The notes beneath the pieces were generated by a model that searched no databases, had not been told where the DNA came from, and saw only the letters and a list, made by a program, of their open reading frames with translations. The translations under genes were made by a program, and so were the position numbers. 64,000 bases of DNA from Anaeramoeba flamelloides (taxonomy: Eukaryota > Metamonada > Anaeramoebidae): NCBI GenBank assembly GCA_027625915.1, contig JANTQA010000023.1, positions 11,160,001-11,224,000 on the forward strand, read 5' to 3'. Shown one piece after another: positions 60,075-64,000 of this stretch; within the stretch, counting starts at the first letter, position 1, and every line of letters begins with the position of its first letter.

Positions 60075-62139
60075 CTTTTTAGTTATTTTTTTTTTTTTTT
60101 CAAGTATTAACCATTCATTTATATTATCTTTCCATTAATTATATTTTTTTATTGTTATTTTTTTAATTGGATAATTAATTAGTTTTGCACATTAAAAAAC
60201 TAATATAGGCCAACTTTATTATATTCTAGTCATCCAAATAATAAAATAATTATATAAAAAACAAGATGTAAAAAGATAGAAAAATTTTGACTTGGTAAAA
60301 TTATTACTTTCAATTTACTTTAAATCGATATAGGAAGGTTAAATCATTAATAAGGAGATTGGGTGATTATTTTTATCTTGCTAAAGTTATTAATTTTTCA
60401 AAACCTTCATGATTACTTAATTTTTAGCCATTATAAAAAATAAAAAAAAAATGATTATTTATTTTCTTAAATTTAAATTATTCCTCAAAAAAAAAAAATT
60501 GTATATTGAGAAGATTGTTTTAAATCAACAATTTTGAAAAAAATTAAGTGATTTTATAATTAAAATTATATGTCTATGATGAAATTTGGTATATATCTAA
60601 TCGTAAGGGGGTTCACCAATAAACACTTTCATACTGGACAATATTTAAACGATAAATATTTTGGAAGATTACTTTGATTGTTAATTTCTATTAATATTAT
60701 TCTCGAAAAAGTTCAGATGATACACTATGAAAAAATCCAGATTATTTTCATATTTTTATTAGCAATTCAAATTTATTAAGTTATCCTCCGAAAATATAAA
60801 TTTTTTTATATTCTTATATAAGTCATTATTTACTCAAAAAATGATTATTTAGTTTTTGATAAAATATTTTAAAAAAGGAAATTTTCAAGAATTAGTTCAA
60901 AATAAAATTTTTTTCAAGCTTAAAATTTAATATAAATATTATTAAATAAATTTAAGAATCATTATTTGTTTAATTATTCTAAAGAGAAATATTTAATTTA
61001 ATATTAACTTTAAACAGAAAATTTTTTGAGATATGAAATTGGATTTATTTTGTATCAATTAATATTTCATTTCCAAATATATTAATGATATCATATTGAG
61101 TTTAATATTCTGCATTATGACATTTATTTTATAATAATGTTAATAAGAATAATATCAACCTTTTTTTTAGTACTGTTTTAAATTTCAAGTGAATAATATC
61201 AAAATAATTTAAGTAAATGATCTATGTGGATATTCTGATTTTCATTACTTTTAATAAAAAAATGTTAAATTTCAAACTATAATCTTCCCTTTCAATACAA
61301 ATTAAACAGTTTTATTTACAATATATAGGAGTTCCCAAATACTTTTTCTAAAATTTTCGATCAAAAAAAAAAAAAACTGAAACAAAGAATATAACTTATA
61401 ATATTAAAGTAAAAAGAATTAAATTTTTATAAAACCGAATATAACTACAAAAGGATTCGACTCAAAGTTAAAGAGTAATATGAAATAAATCAAAGCAACC
61501 TTCATAATATGTTTCCTTTTTCAATTTGATTAAAAATCAATTCTTTTATAAATATATATTTGTCAAAAAATTATTATTTCTGAAGAAAAATTTGAAAAAA
61601 TATCTAATTTTATTTTCACCGTTTCTGAATTAGATTGAATAAAATGAAACTGGAAAGTAAAATAAAGTATAGTAAATTCTTCATAAATATCAATTAATTT
61701 ATTTCTAGAAATATTTCCAAAAAAAATACCCCTCATGAGAATTAAAAATAAAAATAAGTAAAGAAAAAGTAATTGTATCATATTTAGCACATAAAATTTC
61801 TTCATAAAGAATTTTTTTATTATTTAATTCTTATTCATTGTTTAACGATTTTGATTTCAAATTTTTATTTAGTATGTAAATCTATTTTACTAGGATTATC
61901 CTTCCCTCTTTTTATTCAAGTATTCATAGATTTTGTTAAAGAAATTGTTTTGTGGATTCAATTTCAAATAAACCAGGAAGGCACTCAACATTTGTAATTT
62001 GTGCCTATTCCCTTAAAAAACCAATTTTTCTTCAAACTAACATCAACATGTTTCTAAAACAAAAATCAATATCATTTCTCATTTTACACCAAAAGTTTAT
62101 TTGGGAAGAACTACAGAAAACTATCCCCCAACTAAACCG

Positions 62140-62292
62140 TACAAAAAATCTCATAACTTTTATCAAGCTTTCAGCCTTTTCAAACTTTCAAACTCTTTCC
62201 TACACTTTACGATTATTTCAAATAATTTCCAAAACTTTTAAAGTTGGGGATCTGTATTGAAGAGGCTTTGTCAAAACCATGAGATTTTTAGT
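62140..62292. repeat. Family D inverted repeat, copy 2
   Basis: TACAAAAAATCTCATAACTT and AACCATGAGATTTTTAGTA are inverted ends. Inner TATCAAGCTTTCAGCC pairs with GGCTTTGTCAAAA. It resembles the minus strand of 19575-19732. Like copy 1, it lies a few hundred bases upstream of a start codon. Confidence 0.6.
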
Positions 62293-62512
62293 AGTGAAAA
62301 AAACTTAATTTTGATCATTTTTTCATTTTTTCTTCCCATTTTTTCACCTTATTATTTTTAATCAACACAAAACAAAATTAAAGAAAAAAAAAACACAAAA
62401 CAAGAACAAAAATTATTCAAAACTCCACGTTACTCTTCTTAATATCAAGAAAAAAGAATTAGTAAAACCTTTTTGAAAAATTTTTTTCCAAAAAAAAAAA
62501 AAAAAAAAAAAC

Positions 62513-64000
62513 ATGACTAATATTTTGGATGAAATATCGCTTTGCACGATCTTCAAATTTTTGAATGAGGTTGTATTTATTCTTGATCAGCCTCAAATTA
62601 TTTCGGTTGCCAAAAGGGCATTAGAATTTAATCAGCAATGTGGTGTTGCCTTAATGATCTTGGGTGATCGCTCTGAAAACCCCAAAAAAGCAATTTATTA
62701 TTATAATCGTCTTATGAAAATTCATGCATCTCAGTTCGATAAACAAATCTCTGAACACGAAAGTACAATTGATTCTATTGCGAGGTCATACCTTCGTTCT
62801 AAATTACTTCATTCGTGGTGTATGATTTCATTTTCTTTTTTTTTTACTTTTATTTTTTTTTGTTTTGGAATTTTTTTTTTCTTTTTGAAAATATTTTTTT
62901 TCAATTTCTTCGCTTAATTCATCCACAAAAAAACAAAGTCAAAAAAAAATAAATTCATACTTCTTGTTAAAGTTAATCAATTCGTTTTTGTTTTTCAAAA
63001 AAGCCAATTACATTTTACGTACTCTAAGCTGAAATGTTTTTTTTTTTTTCTTCTTCAATCTCTTTGTTTTTTTTTTTAGAATCCTCTTCTCTGTTAATCT
63101 TTTTAAAAAAGTGAAAACATAAAGTTTAAAAAAGTGTTCAACACACAGTTCTTTTTCTTTTTTTAAAACCATTTTCAGGATACTTATTTAAACCCTTTTG
63201 TATTCACCTTTTTTAAAAATTGTTGTCTTTAATTAATCTTTTAATTTGAATGATTGGATTACCAAATCACATAAAAAAAGCTGTTGTTTTTTTTTTTTTG
63301 CTTCTCAATAAAACAGCTAGACAAGCAAAAACCGAAAAGATCACAAAAAATTACACCAAAAATTTTAAAACTCAAAAATGCTTTCTTTTTTCATTCCTAA
63401 TTTAATCTCAATTTTTTTTTTTTTTTTTTTTAATTTCCATTCATTCACCTAATCAAACTTGAAACATTTTTCAAAATAAACAAAAGGTCTTTGGAAAGGT
63501 TTGTCTCGATATGAACAAGCACTTACAGAATATTTTGAGGTTCTTCATTTGTGCATCAAGGATCCGCTTGGTGTAAGATATTTTATTGTACCAATTTTTT
63601 TTGAAATAAATAAACTTAAAGATTTGAGTGACTTTTTAAAGCACTTTGAAGATGAAATATCTGTTACTTGGAAATACACAAAAGCCTTATTATCTTTCTA
63701 CAAGCTTCGGAATTTTATTGAAAAAGAAGATCAAAATAAAGACCAAATCCAGAGCAATAACACCAACAGCAAGGATCCAGATCAAAAAGATAAAGACTAT
63801 TCCAAAATGGCATTTGAAATCTTAAGTTTATCTTTCCTTAATGTAGATATTGCTCCCAAATATGAAAAACTTGCAACGAATACAAACGGGTTACTAATTG
63901 AAGCCTTTGAATTTAATGAACTAGTTCCTTTGTATCTTCTTGGGAAAAAAAAAATCAAATTCCCAAATTTCGATAAAAATTTTTCATATGAAAAAAATGA
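62513..64000 (+). CDS. TPR-type helical repeat protein, 5' part (runs off the window)
   Basis: Exon 1 is 62513-62819. Exon 2 starts at 63487 and stays open to the edge; at least 273 residues are present. The join gives SWCLWKGLSRYEQALTEYF, continuous with a TPR-like helix pair. DPLGVRYFIVPIFFEINKL, then FEDEISVTWKYTKALLSFYK, then LVPLYLLGKKKI follow. The order closely resembles a family known from plants and bacteria with GVRYLLLPxLLELGR, then W-YSRALLAF, then NPHVPAYLLGRK; ST7 has a more distant likeness. The N-terminal part has ALEFNQQCGVALMILGDRSE. A Gln/Asn/Asp/Lys insert near 63720-63800 separates two helices. Molecular role unknown; such repeats mediate protein contacts. The 667 bp intron is T-rich. 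Confidence 0.75.
63095..63215 (+). repeat. Family E-related segment in the TPR gene intron
   Basis: TTTTTAAAAAAGTGAAAACA, then TTTAAAACCATTTTCAGGAT, ACTTATTTAAACCCTTTTGT and ATTCACCTTTTTTAAAA resemble the second unit at 41809-41935. Similarity is moderate and may partly reflect composition. Confidence 0.4.

Larger units (their letters stand above)
58191..62512. other. Intergenic region, RPAP2 to TPR gene
   Basis: 4.3 kb, no supported gene. It holds a (TTA)n run at about 58228-58250, MITE copy 7 (59897-60074) and family D copy 2 (62140-62292). The frame 61952-62260 overlaps the family D repeat and is not credited. Confidence 0.5.

Noticed and set aside
61952-62260. 102-residue plus-strand frame
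   Set aside because: Its second half lies in family D repeat DNA and it has no domain pattern; probably promoter or 5' UTR of the TPR gene.
1-64000. tRNA, rRNA and retroelement genes
   Set aside because: Nothing resembling a tRNA T-arm motif, rRNA core, reverse transcriptase or capsid block was seen by eye; a covariance and profile search would be needed to exclude them.

Overview
The window is nuclear DNA from a very AT-rich microbial eukaryote. It has spliceosomal GT-AG introns, long A and T homopolymer runs, and proteins with Lys/Glu-rich, Asn-rich and Ser-rich tracts. TAA and TAG both act as ordinary stops. I infer a free-living, probably amoeboid protist (the style recalls dictyostelids or Anaeramoeba), but nothing here fixes the species. 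I saw no rRNA, tRNA, CRISPR array, retroelement or transposase gene.

Layout, left to right. A weak two-exon candidate gene (minus, 1650-2228) sits in a repeat-laden region up to 8.3 kb. A single-exon BRCA2-like gene (plus, 8296-11223) converges on a five-exon SR-type RNA-binding protein gene (minus, 14947-19519) that has a 3 kb intron. A small hypothetical gene (minus, 20737-21324) is followed by a cluster of hairpin MITEs. A four-exon IQGAP-related RasGAP gene (minus, 24160-32757) has a 5.4 kb intron. A membrane-anchored bZIP factor (plus, 36474-37808) and the ribosomal protein uL15/RPL27A gene (minus, 42214-43038) converge. A Cys/Met-metabolism PLP enzyme (minus, 45724-46782) and the four-exon DDX49/Dbp8-type helicase gene (plus, 47801-52709) diverge. 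An RPAP2/Rtr1-type gene (plus, 56360-58190) and the 5' part of a TPR protein gene (plus, 62513 to the edge) close the window.

The genes do not form one pathway. They are housekeeping and regulatory: homologous recombination (BRCA2), splicing (SR protein), ribosome production (uL15, DDX49), Pol II CTD handling (RPAP2), Ras/actin signalling (RasGAP), probably a membrane-released stress response (bZIP), and sulfur amino acid metabolism. Exon joins were worked out by eye from splice consensus, reading phase and continuity of known domains.

The DNA between genes, and the three giant introns, is built largely from short non-autonomous elements. The clearest are seven copies of a ~200 bp almost fully palindromic MITE with TACAGTCAG ends, three copies of a ~257 bp TA-flanked inverted-repeat element, a ~190 bp dispersed repeat often next to the others, and several one-off long inverted repeats. 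Their source transposase is not in the window.
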